Program-made: the position numbers and the translations under genes | Origin: Saprospirales bacterium | GTDB taxonomy: Bacteria; Bacteroidota; Bacteroidia; Chitinophagales; Saprospiraceae | Direction of reading: 5' to 3' | Assembly (NCBI GenBank): GCA_003448025.1 | Contig: DLXL01000320.1 | Location: 5,862 to 13,956, forward strand | Length of the DNA: 8,095 nt | Part shown: in pieces, positions 1-6,849 of the stretch | Position numbering within the stretch: position 1 is the stretch's first letter | Layout of the letters: the number at the start of each line of letters is the position of its first letter | Notes under the pieces: generated by a model | Told to the model about the DNA's origin: nothing | What the model saw: the letters and a program-made list of their open reading frames with translations, nothing else | Databases searched by the model: none

Positions 1-1548
1 TCGGTTGCCGAATTGCCAGGAGTCGCCACCATCAAAGGTTTCATGAATGGTTCCGTTTTGAATTTCTACCCAGTAATGCTCCGGGTCGGCAGGGTCAAAT
101 GCGCAACTGAATCCATCCGCAGGGAAAAGTTGAACCCATCCGTTAATATTCAAACTGTTGCCTTTTTGAATGCCGTTATCCTGTGCTCCGGCAAAATATT
201 TATCCGGTTCATGTGGATTATAGGTGGTGCGGTAAAACTGAGTGGTAGGCAGGTTTTTGGATTTTGTCCAGGATTGCTGCCCATCATTCCGATACACCCC
301 TCCATCATTGGACCAATACCTCCGTCCGCTTGGCGTAAATACCAGATCATGGCTGTCGGCATGTCCGCCGGCAGCAATAGACCAACCTGAGCCGTTTATA
401 GCTTTGCGCCACAGGTGGATACCATGGAAATACAAATCTTCGTCGTTCGTTGGGTTTACATGGATTTTGCCAAAGTACCAGCCAAAATCAGCGCAGGCAT
501 CTTCTAATTGAAGGATATTGAGGGAGGTCCAGGTTGTACCTCCATTGGTGGTTTTGTAAAGTCCGCCCGGCGTGTTCAGACTATCAATATAAACTGCATA
601 AACTTTGTTGGGATCCGTTTGGGAAATGGCCAATCCGGTCCGGCCCATCACGCCTGTAGGAAGTCCTCCTTCCAGTTGAGCCCAGGTATTTCCACCATCT
701 GTACTTTTGTACACTTTAGCATTCTGTCCGTATACAACCGATTCAAAATTATTCCGAATGCGATCCCAAAAAGAGGCATAAAGGATGTCGGGGTTTGCCA
801 CCGACATCACCAGGTCGCTGGCCCCTGTTTGGTTACTTTCAAATAAAACTTGTGTCCAGGTGTTGCCGCCATCCGTGCTTTTGTATAGTCCCCGGTTATT
901 GTCCCTTACATAGGGGTTTCCCATAGTGGCGGCCCATATAATATCCGGATTGGAAGGGTGTATCAATACCTTTGAAATAATTCCGGTCGGACCATTTGGG
1001 AGATGTAGCCAGGTTTCTCCGGCATCTATACTTTTATAAATCCCGTTTCCGTTGAACACCAGAGAGGGCATGTTTGGATCGCCGGTACCTGCAAAAACCA
1101 GATTGGGATTGGTAGGGGCAAAAGCAATATCTCCGATGCTCAATTCAGGATTGTCGTCGAATACCGGATACCAGTTTACAGCGCCATCTGTTGATTTAAA
1201 CAAGCCTCCACCTGAAAAGCCGGCCAACAGGGTGTTTTCATCTCCTGGTTTCACGGCCATGGCATTGCATCGTCCGGCAACATTCATCGGGCCCTGATTC
1301 GTCCAGTTAGTCAGGTTACTTCCGCAACCGCCACTGCCGCGTCGTTGAGCAGTCTCCACTGTGCGGGTTTGCTGCATCACCTTGCGCCATCCCTGCCAGT
1401 CAAAATCCGGATCAGGATAGGATCGCTGGAAAGCAAACATATCGCTAGGCTGCGCTTTTTCGCTTAAACTGTCTCTTTTGGACAGCATATTGGTGCCACA
1501 GGAATACAGCAGGATGCTGGAAAGTAAAAGCAGTAGCGATCGATTCAT
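1..1548 (-). CDS. Sortilin/VPS10-like Asp-box (BNR) repeat lipoprotein, 3' end outside the window
   Basis: The frame is open from ATG at 1548 to the left edge, giving 516 codons with no stop, so the C-terminus is missing. The N-terminus MNRSLLLLLSSILLYSCG is a lipoprotein signal with lipobox LYSC, placing the lipidated Cys at residue 17. Residues 82-160 match the usual opening of the large bacterial BNR/sortilin-like family (NQGPMNVAGR, SGGGLFKSTDG, SIGDIAF, GTGDPN). Asp boxes of the type KSTDGGNTW occur near residues 118, 172, 223, 281, 332 and 503, which implies a beta-propeller. HADSHDLVF (396-404), SNDGGVY (413-419) and AQDNGI (455-460) are further family hallmarks. An in-frame TAA 15 bases upstream makes ATG 1548 the first possible start; no Shine-Dalgarno is visible, as is common in Bacteroidota. 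The function is unknown: such proteins are annotated as glycosyl hydrolase-like or photosystem II stability factor-like on fold alone, and I see no basis for an enzyme assignment. Envelope anchoring is inferred from the lipobox. Confidence 0.9.
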   Translation of the reverse strand, partial: MNRSLLLLLSSILLYSCGTNMLSKRDSLSEKAQPSDMFAFQRSYPDPDFDWQGWRKVMQQTRTVETAQRRGSGGCGSNLTNWTNQGPMNVAGRCNAMAVKPGDENTLLAGFSGGGLFKSTDGAVNWYPVFDDNPELSIGDIAFAPTNPNLVFAGTGDPNMPSLVFNGNGIYKSIDAGETWLHLPNGPTGIISKVLIHPSNPDIIWAATMGNPYVRDNNRGLYKSTDGGNTWTQVLFESNQTGASDLVMSVANPDILYASFWDRIRNNFESVVYGQNAKVYKSTDGGNTWAQLEGGLPTGVMGRTGLAISQTDPNKVYAVYIDSLNTPGGLYKTTNGGTTWTSLNILQLEDACADFGWYFGKIHVNPTNDEDLYFHGIHLWRKAINGSGWSIAAGGHADSHDLVFTPSGRRYWSNDGGVYRNDGQQSWTKSKNLPTTQFYRTTYNPHEPDKYFAGAQDNGIQKGNSLNINGWVQLFPADGFSCAFDPADPEHYWVEIQNGTIHETFDGGDSWQFGNR

Positions 1549-1581
1549 GGTTGTATCGGTTTAGACGAGACTATTCGCAGC

Positions 1582-1601
1582 CAAAATTAAGCCAAATTAT
1601 A
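1582..1601 (-). promoter_or_regulatory. Candidate Bacteroidota-type -7 boxes upstream of the Asp-box lipoprotein gene
   Basis: Read on the minus strand, TAATTTTG (1589 to 1582) fits the Bacteroidota -7 consensus TAnnTTTG exactly and lies 33 bases before the ATG. A near match, TATAATTTG, sits just upstream (1601 to 1593). I cannot find a clear TTTG element at the expected -33 distance for either. The hairpin at 1632-1668 makes a promoter in this short gap likely, but the exact box is a guess. Confidence 0.3.
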
Positions 1602-1631
1602 CGAATGGACGCGTACTGTCTCATTAAAATG

Positions 1632-1668
1632 GAACCCGCTTTACAACGCAAGGTTGCAAAGCGGGTTC
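1632..1668 (-). terminator. Probable Rho-independent terminator of the T9SS mosaic protein gene
   Basis: A perfect 11-base inverted repeat, GAACCCGCTTT (1632-1642) and AAAGCGGGTTC (1658-1668), is extended by an inner 4-bp stem (CAAC 1644-1647 with GTTG 1653-1656) after one A/C mismatch, leaving a 5-base loop. It lies 33 bases beyond the stop codon of the 1701-5963 gene. On the minus strand the stem is followed by CATTTTAATG, a short and imperfect T tract. The hairpin is solid; calling it a terminator is inferred from position, stem strength and the partial T tract. Confidence 0.7.
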
Positions 1669-1700
1669 ATTAGATAATCAAGAAAAGAATGGGTGGATTA

Positions 1701-4700
1701 TTATCGCACCACTGATAATTTTCGTACAAATACCTGATCCGCCACTCGAACGGAAACCGTGTATAAGCCGGCAGGACTTGTACTAAGGTCTATGAACTGA
1801 TTAATCTGATCTCCCTGGAGATTCGCTGAAGCCCAGATCAGTTGTCCGGTAATGGCATGTACTTCAATCCTTACATCGTTTTCAGATTGATGCAAACGTA
1901 GGCTGAGTTGTGTTATGCCTTCCGTTGGATTGGGCGACAGTTGAAACTGCGACAACCATTGAGCTTCCTGAGTATTGACCATCGCATTGACCACCGCAGT
2001 TCCGGTGCTGGTGCAGCCTGACAATACATCTACTACTGTTACGGTATAAGATCCGGCTCCCAGGTTGGTCAGATCCTGGGTAGTAGCGCTATTATTCCAA
2101 AGATAGACGAATTGTCCATTCCCTCCACTCACCGTAAGGTTCACAGAGCCATCCTGTGCGTTAGAGGAAGAGGCATCAGTTATAGAAAAGGTTAGTGCAA
2201 TGGAAGGAGTTTGGTTTACTGTTGCGGAGGCTGTTTGAGTGCATCCTGCAGCATCTGTAACCGTTAAACTGATCAACCCTCCTCCGGGGAAAGAGGTACA
2301 GCTGGCATTGGTGTTGTTAGACCATTGGTATGTATATGGAGGGGCGCCACCTGTTACGGTTGCACAAACGTTTTCAAGTCCGGTACAATTCAATAGTCCG
2401 GAAAAACTAATGGACATAAGCGGTGGAATAACAATCGCCTGAGTACTGGAAACGCTGCATCCGCCAGCATCGGTAACGGTTACCCCAATGGTGCCTGAAG
2501 TGCCGATTTGTGCACATGGCAGGGTGTTGCCGTTTGACCATTGTACATTGTAGGGTGGAGTGCCTCCGTCAATATCCAGACAAACCTCTGCAACCACGTC
2601 GCATGCGAGTATCTGAACAGAGGGGGCAACGACCAAAGGTGGCGCCTGAGTCACTTCCACGATATCGGAAGCCAAACAAGCCCCGATAGAAATAGTTACA
2701 GAATAGATGCCTGGAGTGGAAACGGTGGGCATAGGTTGGGTGGAGACGAAGCCATCAGGGCCTGACCACAGGTAGGTGGCGCCCGGGGTGTTATTTCCGC
2801 TTTGTAACAGCACACTTGAATTAATGCAATTCAATTCCCCACTGGCAGAGGCGTTTACCACAGGTAGACTGCCATCGCTGGTTACCACAGTCTGGTCCTG
2901 AGCGGTACATCCATTGGCGGTATTGGTTGCCGTTAAGGTGTAGGTTCCTACCTGTGTAACCACCGGATTGGGTGAAGCAGATATAAATCCGTCCGGACCG
3001 GTCCATAAGAGGGCGCCGCTGCCGCTTCCATTTAGTTGAGCGGAAGGTGCACTGCAAGTAATTACGGCATCCAGCCCCGCATTTACCGTTGGCTGAGTTA
3101 TATCTTCAGTGATCAACAACGGTACATCGCTGGAGCAGCCATTGAGAATTGATTTTACGGTTACCGTGTAGGTGCCAGGGGCACAAATATCAAAGGCTGT
3201 GCCTGGTGGGATCAGTATTCCACCTATGTAGATTTCTAATCCTGGCAGATTGGGCGCTGTAAAGGAATAGCAGGTGTTAGCACAGGTGAGTGGAGGCACT
3301 GGTGGAAAGCTGATGATCGGCACAACGGTATCTTCTAATACAATGGCTACATCTGAAGCGGTGCAACCATTATCGGCGCGGGTAACCACAACCGTATATG
3401 GACCGGCACAGGTAGCGGTGTTAGGGTCGCCAGCGACCAAACATGGGCCACTCCATTGTACGCTGCTGTTAGCAGGCGACCAGGTGGCGCTCAATGGTAC
3501 GCTTGGCGTGTTGCAGGTAATCAGCACATCTTGTGCAGTAACTGTTGGTGCAGCGGTGTTTTCTTCTACAATGGTGCTGACCGAACTCGTGCAGCCATTA
3601 CCTGTATTGGTAATAGTTACGGTGTATACACCGGCACAGGTGGCTGTTGCGTTACCGCTGAGGCAAGGACCTGACCAAACGAAGGATGGATTGGGTATAT
3701 TGGTAGTGCCAATCAGGGCAGCATCCAGTTTGACGCAAGTGATTGGTCCATTGTTGGAAGCAGATGCGTTGGGAGGAGCATTATCCAGATTTACGGCTAC
3801 CTGAGTATTGCCAATACATCCATTGGTAGAGGAAGTAGCCGTAATCAGATAGGCGCCTACTTGTGTTACGGTAGCTTGAAAGCCTTGTACAAAAAAGCCA
3901 TTCGGGCCGGAAATCGTGCAGGAGGAAAGTCCGGCAGGAGAAACGGTGATAATGGCGCTTGTGTTGACACAGGTGATATTATTGCTAACCGTAGCGGCAA
4001 TAGAGGGAGCGGAGTAATCGCCAACAACGGTAGCGGATGCGGTGCTGAAACATCCGGCGGCATCTGTGGCCGTTACGGTGTACACACCGGGATTCGTTAC
4101 GGTGGGATTTTGCAGGTTACTGCTGAAGTTGCCCGGCCCTGACCAGTTCCAGATGTTGATTGGACCGGGGGTTGCACTGGCTGCCAGTACAATATTATTC
4201 ACAGCGCATGTCAGCGAACCGCCACTCGCATTTACGGTGGGCCCACCTGCACCTGTAAAGACAATAGAGCCAAGCACGCCGGTGGCATTATTCGCATAAG
4301 TGCCGCCTCCGGGGTTGGTTACATTCTTAATAGCCCGAACCTGGTAATACAAGGTGTCAAGCAAAGGGTTATTGTCGGTATAAGAAGTTGCGGTGATTGG
4401 GGTGGTGGTCAGTCGGGTATATAAGCCATTGGGGGATAAAGCACGATACACGTGATATCCACTCACCACATCTGCAGAGGCAGTCCAGTTGAGCACTACT
4501 GTTTTGCAGGTTGGAGCGGTAAGCACCAGATCTTTTGCCGGTTTCACCACATTGGCGCGGAGGGTGGGGTCGCCCAGCAGGGCTACATGCGCACCGCTTT
4601 CGCCGAATGAACCATAGTAGCCATTATTAAACTGTGCATTCATGGTTTCCCAAATGACATAACCAATGGTTTCTCCGGATGCCATGGCATGATAAAAATG

Positions 4701-5963
4701 GTGTGGACGTCCGGCCCAGGTGCAGGTAAGAATACCACCTCTTGAAGCGAGGGCAGAAGGCATAAATGGGTTGGTTTCAAAATCCCAGTCGCCGAAATAG
4801 GATCCAAACAGACTGGTGAAGACCATGTTTACAGAATCTGTTGCAAAGTCGGCACTCGAGCCTACTCCACCGGCGCCATTATAGTTTCCTCCACCGCATC
4901 CATAGCCCATGAGGTAGGATTGAGGATTTGAATCTAAAAAGAAGTCGGCATTGATAACGTTTGCTTCTCCTACCAAAGGATAGGCGTTCCTGTATCCATT
5001 GGCTGCAAAAGCCTCCCCGCCAAAATATCCGAAATTATCGTCCACCAGGGCTTTGTTCTCCACCTGATATTCACCGGTACGCCATTTATGGTTCTTTTGC
5101 AGGTATCGCTTAAGCAATGCGGTTTGGTTTGGGGCGCCGAAGGCTGCTGCATCAATACGCCTGAAGTCGATCCGGCCCACCTGAAGTTCTACTGCAGAGG
5201 GTATGAAGTTTTGGTCGAATTTGCCATCTCCGGGAATATTGTCGTTCGCATTTCTGTTAGGTACAACATTGTTCACGGTAGCATCTGTCCAAACACCATT
5301 TACATCCGCATAATAGGAATCTGCCGGCCAGGCGCCCTCATGGTCAGGCACGTGCCCATCCCAGGCTGCATTGCCGGAGTAAGGAATAGGAATATTGCCT
5401 ATCAGGAGTACGGATTTGGTATTGGTTACATCGGCGTTATAGGCGGTAACGATTTGTGTTTTGATGGATTGAACCGTTGCGCTTGCGTTTACCACGAATG
5501 GGATTGGCCACCAGCCATCGCCGCGCATATCATTATATAATTGTGCCAATTCTGTGGAGGCTCCTGCAGCGGAAACAGAATCCACGAAAACAAGAACCTT
5601 TCCACGGAAATTTACCGGATTGGCATTTACCGCTACATGTACGTACCCAAAGGCATTCAAATTATTTATAACTCTTTGAATGACATATTCATAGATCTGC
5701 CCATTCGCTACACCGATATCGGTAATAGTGGTCAGATTCGAGTTAGTAAGGTTAATCAACTGTTGCCAGTTGTTGCCTGCCTGGCCTTTGGTTCGGCGCA
5801 GGATGAGCAGGTTGGCGCCACCGGGGTTGGGCCAGGTGAGGGTAATACTGGTTGGGCCGGTGTTAAGGGTTGCAGTCATCGGCACCGTGATGTCTTTGGA
5901 TGTTTGAGCGGACAGGCCACTCAGGCAAAGCATCAGAAATAGCAAGGTAATGATAGGCCTCAT
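1701..5963 (-). CDS. Large secreted mosaic protein: C25-like domain, Ig-like and SprB-like repeats, T9SS type A sorting domain
   Basis: This 1420-residue protein starts with a signal peptide (residues 1-19, ending LSGLSA before Q20); C13 is not in a valid lipobox. An FN3-like domain follows (about 25-113). Residues 118-470 resemble the C25/gingipain caspase-like fold: strand KVLVFVD, VLLIGNIPIP (185-194), VGRIDF (262-267) and the family's typical closing motif LLGDPTLR (462-469). The usual GHG and AC-x-NG motifs read as YGCGGG (354-359) and GSYFGDW (387-393), so the normal His/Cys dyad looks absent. A second FN3 domain spans about 476-570. Seven Ig-like repeats (575-1108) and three SprB-like repeats (1112-1329) come next. 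The C-terminus (1340-1420) is a T9SS type A sorting domain, with LSPNPTEG, a central ITGQLIW strand, SPAGLYTVSV and a terminal RKLSVVR. The protein is expected to cross the outer membrane by T9SS and be surface-attached or released. An adhesin, matrix or cell-surface role is inferred; protease activity is doubtful. No Shine-Dalgarno precedes the ATG. A 114-base gap separates it from dapB upstream. Confidence 0.93.
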   Translation of the reverse strand: MRPIITLLFLMLCLSGLSAQTSKDITVPMTATLNTGPTSITLTWPNPGGANLLILRRTKGQAGNNWQQLINLTNSNLTTITDIGVANGQIYEYVIQRVINNLNAFGYVHVAVNANPVNFRGKVLVFVDSVSAAGASTELAQLYNDMRGDGWWPIPFVVNASATVQSIKTQIVTAYNADVTNTKSVLLIGNIPIPYSGNAAWDGHVPDHEGAWPADSYYADVNGVWTDATVNNVVPNRNANDNIPGDGKFDQNFIPSAVELQVGRIDFRRIDAAAFGAPNQTALLKRYLQKNHKWRTGEYQVENKALVDDNFGYFGGEAFAANGYRNAYPLVGEANVINADFFLDSNPQSYLMGYGCGGGNYNGAGGVGSSADFATDSVNMVFTSLFGSYFGDWDFETNPFMPSALASRGGILTCTWAGRPHHFYHAMASGETIGYVIWETMNAQFNNGYYGSFGESGAHVALLGDPTLRANVVKPAKDLVLTAPTCKTVVLNWTASADVVSGYHVYRALSPNGLYTRLTTTPITATSYTDNNPLLDTLYYQVRAIKNVTNPGGGTYANNATGVLGSIVFTGAGGPTVNASGGSLTCAVNNIVLAASATPGPINIWNWSGPGNFSSNLQNPTVTNPGVYTVTATDAAGCFSTASATVVGDYSAPSIAATVSNNITCVNTSAIITVSPAGLSSCTISGPNGFFVQGFQATVTQVGAYLITATSSTNGCIGNTQVAVNLDNAPPNASASNNGPITCVKLDAALIGTTNIPNPSFVWSGPCLSGNATATCAGVYTVTITNTGNGCTSSVSTIVEENTAAPTVTAQDVLITCNTPSVPLSATWSPANSSVQWSGPCLVAGDPNTATCAGPYTVVVTRADNGCTASDVAIVLEDTVVPIISFPPVPPLTCANTCYSFTAPNLPGLEIYIGGILIPPGTAFDICAPGTYTVTVKSILNGCSSDVPLLITEDITQPTVNAGLDAVITCSAPSAQLNGSGSGALLWTGPDGFISASPNPVVTQVGTYTLTATNTANGCTAQDQTVVTSDGSLPVVNASASGELNCINSSVLLQSGNNTPGATYLWSGPDGFVSTQPMPTVSTPGIYSVTISIGACLASDIVEVTQAPPLVVAPSVQILACDVVAEVCLDIDGGTPPYNVQWSNGNTLPCAQIGTSGTIGVTVTDAGGCSVSSTQAIVIPPLMSISFSGLLNCTGLENVCATVTGGAPPYTYQWSNNTNASCTSFPGGGLISLTVTDAAGCTQTASATVNQTPSIALTFSITDASSSNAQDGSVNLTVSGGNGQFVYLWNNSATTQDLTNLGAGSYTVTVVDVLSGCTSTGTAVVNAMVNTQEAQWLSQFQLSPNPTEGITQLSLRLHQSENDVRIEVHAITGQLIWASANLQGDQINQFIDLSTSPAGLYTVSVRVADQVFVRKLSVVR
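1704..1946 (-). other. T9SS type A C-terminal sorting domain (residues 1340-1420 of the mosaic protein)
   Basis: The domain opens with the signature LSPNPTEG, which marks the Por secretion system C-terminal family. It continues with beta strands including VRIEVHAITGQLIW and LYTVSVRV, and ends with a basic KLSVVR tail. In this family the domain directs export through the outer-membrane translocon and is usually cleaved by PorU, with attachment of the mature protein to the surface. The genes of that machinery are not in this window. Confidence 0.93.
1977..2630 (-). repeat. Three SprB-like repeats in the mosaic protein (residues 1112-1329)
   Basis: The repeats carry the SprB-type pattern G-G-x-PPY-x-x-QWSN followed by a VTVTDAxGC strand. 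Two complete units have cysteines at 1121, 1128, 1150, 1169 and at 1193, 1200, 1222, 1241: an exact 72-residue offset with identical internal spacing. The third unit (about 1253-1329) has the same fold signature (VSGGNGQFVYLWN, YTVTVVD) but only one Cys (1317). SprB repeats are known from the Flavobacterium gliding adhesin and from many T9SS cargo proteins. Confidence 0.85.
2640..4241 (-). repeat. Seven tandem Ig/PKD-like repeats of about 76 residues (residues 575-1108)
   Basis: Units begin near residues 575, 652, 730, 806, 882, 958 and 1034, so the periods are 77, 78, 76, 76, 76 and 76 residues. Each has an early Cys in a segment such as LTC or ITC, a WSGP or SGP[ND]GF core in most units, a G-x-Y-[ST]-[VL]-T strand and a late Cys, usually in GC before the next unit. 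Most pairs have diverged well in DNA sequence, so the array is old; units 3 and 4 are the most alike. Such arrays act as stalks or binding modules in Bacteroidota surface proteins. Confidence 0.88.
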
Positions 5964-6077
5964 GAGAACGCTTTAGGTTTTGAAATTGTTGGCAGGGAAC
6001 ACCAGCCTTCAGGTGGTGAATGAGCCAGCAAGATTCAAAAAAAGCGGGAAAAAGCTGCCTGTTTTTGCAAAAGAATT

Positions 6078-6797
6078 TTACAGGCCTAAAACGTCGCTCA
6101 TGCGGAATACGCCACGCTTGTGTTGCAACCATTCAGCGGCCAAAAGTGCGCCTGATGCAAATCCTGTTCTGGAATGAGCTTTGTGTTCGATGGAGATTTC
6201 ATCAATGGCGCTCTGCCATAATATTTGATGGGTTCCAGGCACCTCCCCCTCCCGAAGAGCGGTAATGGGCAGTTGTTCAGGCAGGCACTTAGCCGGTAAA
6301 AGTTGCCAGGATTGGTATCGGTCAGCAGCAGCAATGACATCGTTGGCAATGGTGATGGCTGTGCCGGATGGAGCATCCAGTTTATGGATATGGTGGATTT
6401 CAGTTAGCGAGGCCGCATACTCAGGCCGTTTCGCCATCAACTGGGCCAAAAATTGGTTAACTGCAAAAAACAAATTAACGCCAACACTAAAATTGGAGGC
6501 CCAAAGCATCGAACCATTGGTTTGCCGGCAAAACGCTTCCGCTTCCGGCAGCTGCTCCTGCCAGCCTGTTGTGCCACTAACTACAGGCACTCCAGCTTCC
6601 AGACAAAGCATTACGTGCTTAAAAGCTGCTTCCGGGCGGGTAAATTCAATGACAACATCTGCCTGACGAATGGTTTCGGGAGTGAGCGCTGCAAGTTCCT
6701 TGCTGCCTATTCGCCAAACCACTTCTATAGATCGGGCTGTGGCAATTTCATCAATCGCCTTGCCCATTTTGCCATAACCGAGTAAGCCAATCTTCAT
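6078..6797 (-). CDS. dapB: 4-hydroxy-tetrahydrodipicolinate reductase (DapB)
   Basis: The enzyme reduces the dehydrated form of 4-hydroxy-tetrahydrodipicolinate to tetrahydrodipicolinate with NAD(P)H, in the cytoplasmic diaminopimelate and lysine pathway. Its 239 residues are shorter than the roughly 270 of the E. coli enzyme, as I recall is normal for Bacteroidota. Visible motifs are the dinucleotide-binding loop GLLGYGKMG (4-12), VVIEFTRP (48-55), SGTTGW (74-79), ASNFSVGVN (100-108) and the active-site signature HHIHKLDAPSGTA (135-147). In that signature H135 and K139 align with the catalytic His159 and Lys163 of E. coli. The C-terminal motifs REGEVPGTH (182-190), SRTGFASGAL (209-218) and the ending MSDVLGL are also typical. 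The start is the ATG at 6797, immediately before the nucleotide-binding strand. The START-domain gene lies 52 bases upstream on the same strand, so cotranscription is possible. Confidence 0.98.
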   Translation of the reverse strand: MKIGLLGYGKMGKAIDEIATARSIEVVWRIGSKELAALTPETIRQADVVIEFTRPEAAFKHVMLCLEAGVPVVSGTTGWQEQLPEAEAFCRQTNGSMLWASNFSVGVNLFFAVNQFLAQLMAKRPEYAASLTEIHHIHKLDAPSGTAITIANDVIAAADRYQSWQLLPAKCLPEQLPITALREGEVPGTHQILWQSAIDEISIEHKAHSRTGFASGALLAAEWLQHKRGVFRMSDVLGL

Positions 6798-6849
6798 ATA
6801 ACGCTATCAAGTTTTGTCAGGAAAAAAGTATAACCCCATAGACTTTACC

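Noticed and set aside
13..846. Several plus-strand open frames of 75-125 residues in the left 850 bases
   Set aside because: All are shadows of the minus-strand Asp-box lipoprotein gene, which is continuous through this stretch.
3621..3632. Perfect 12-base palindrome GGTGTATACACC
   Set aside because: It falls in the codons of a G-V-Y-T-V strand that recurs in each Ig-like repeat, so coding constraint explains it; related copies nearby are not palindromic.
3274..3804. 176-residue plus-strand open frame inside the mosaic protein gene
   Set aside because: It lies wholly within the seven-repeat region on the opposite strand. Its repeating low-complexity pattern (VQPLSA, VYGPAQVAV, VYTPAQVAV) is just the antisense image of the Ig-like repeats.
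5088..5540. 150-residue plus-strand open frame opposite the C25-like domain
   Set aside because: It is antisense to a well-supported domain and shows no domain or signal features of its own.
4554..5612. Active gingipain-type cysteine protease
   Set aside because: The framework is C25-like, but the expected catalytic His and Cys motifs are replaced, so I do not annotate peptidase activity.
6000..6018. Hairpin CACCA...TGGTG between dapB and the mosaic gene, considered as a dapB terminator
   Set aside because: The stem is short with a bulge and is not followed by a T tract on the minus strand. The nearby T-rich runs (6041-6066 region) lack a GC-rich stem before them.
6265..6666. 133-residue plus-strand open frame opposite dapB
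   Set aside because: It is antisense to conserved dapB motifs, including the catalytic signature, and has no recognisable content.
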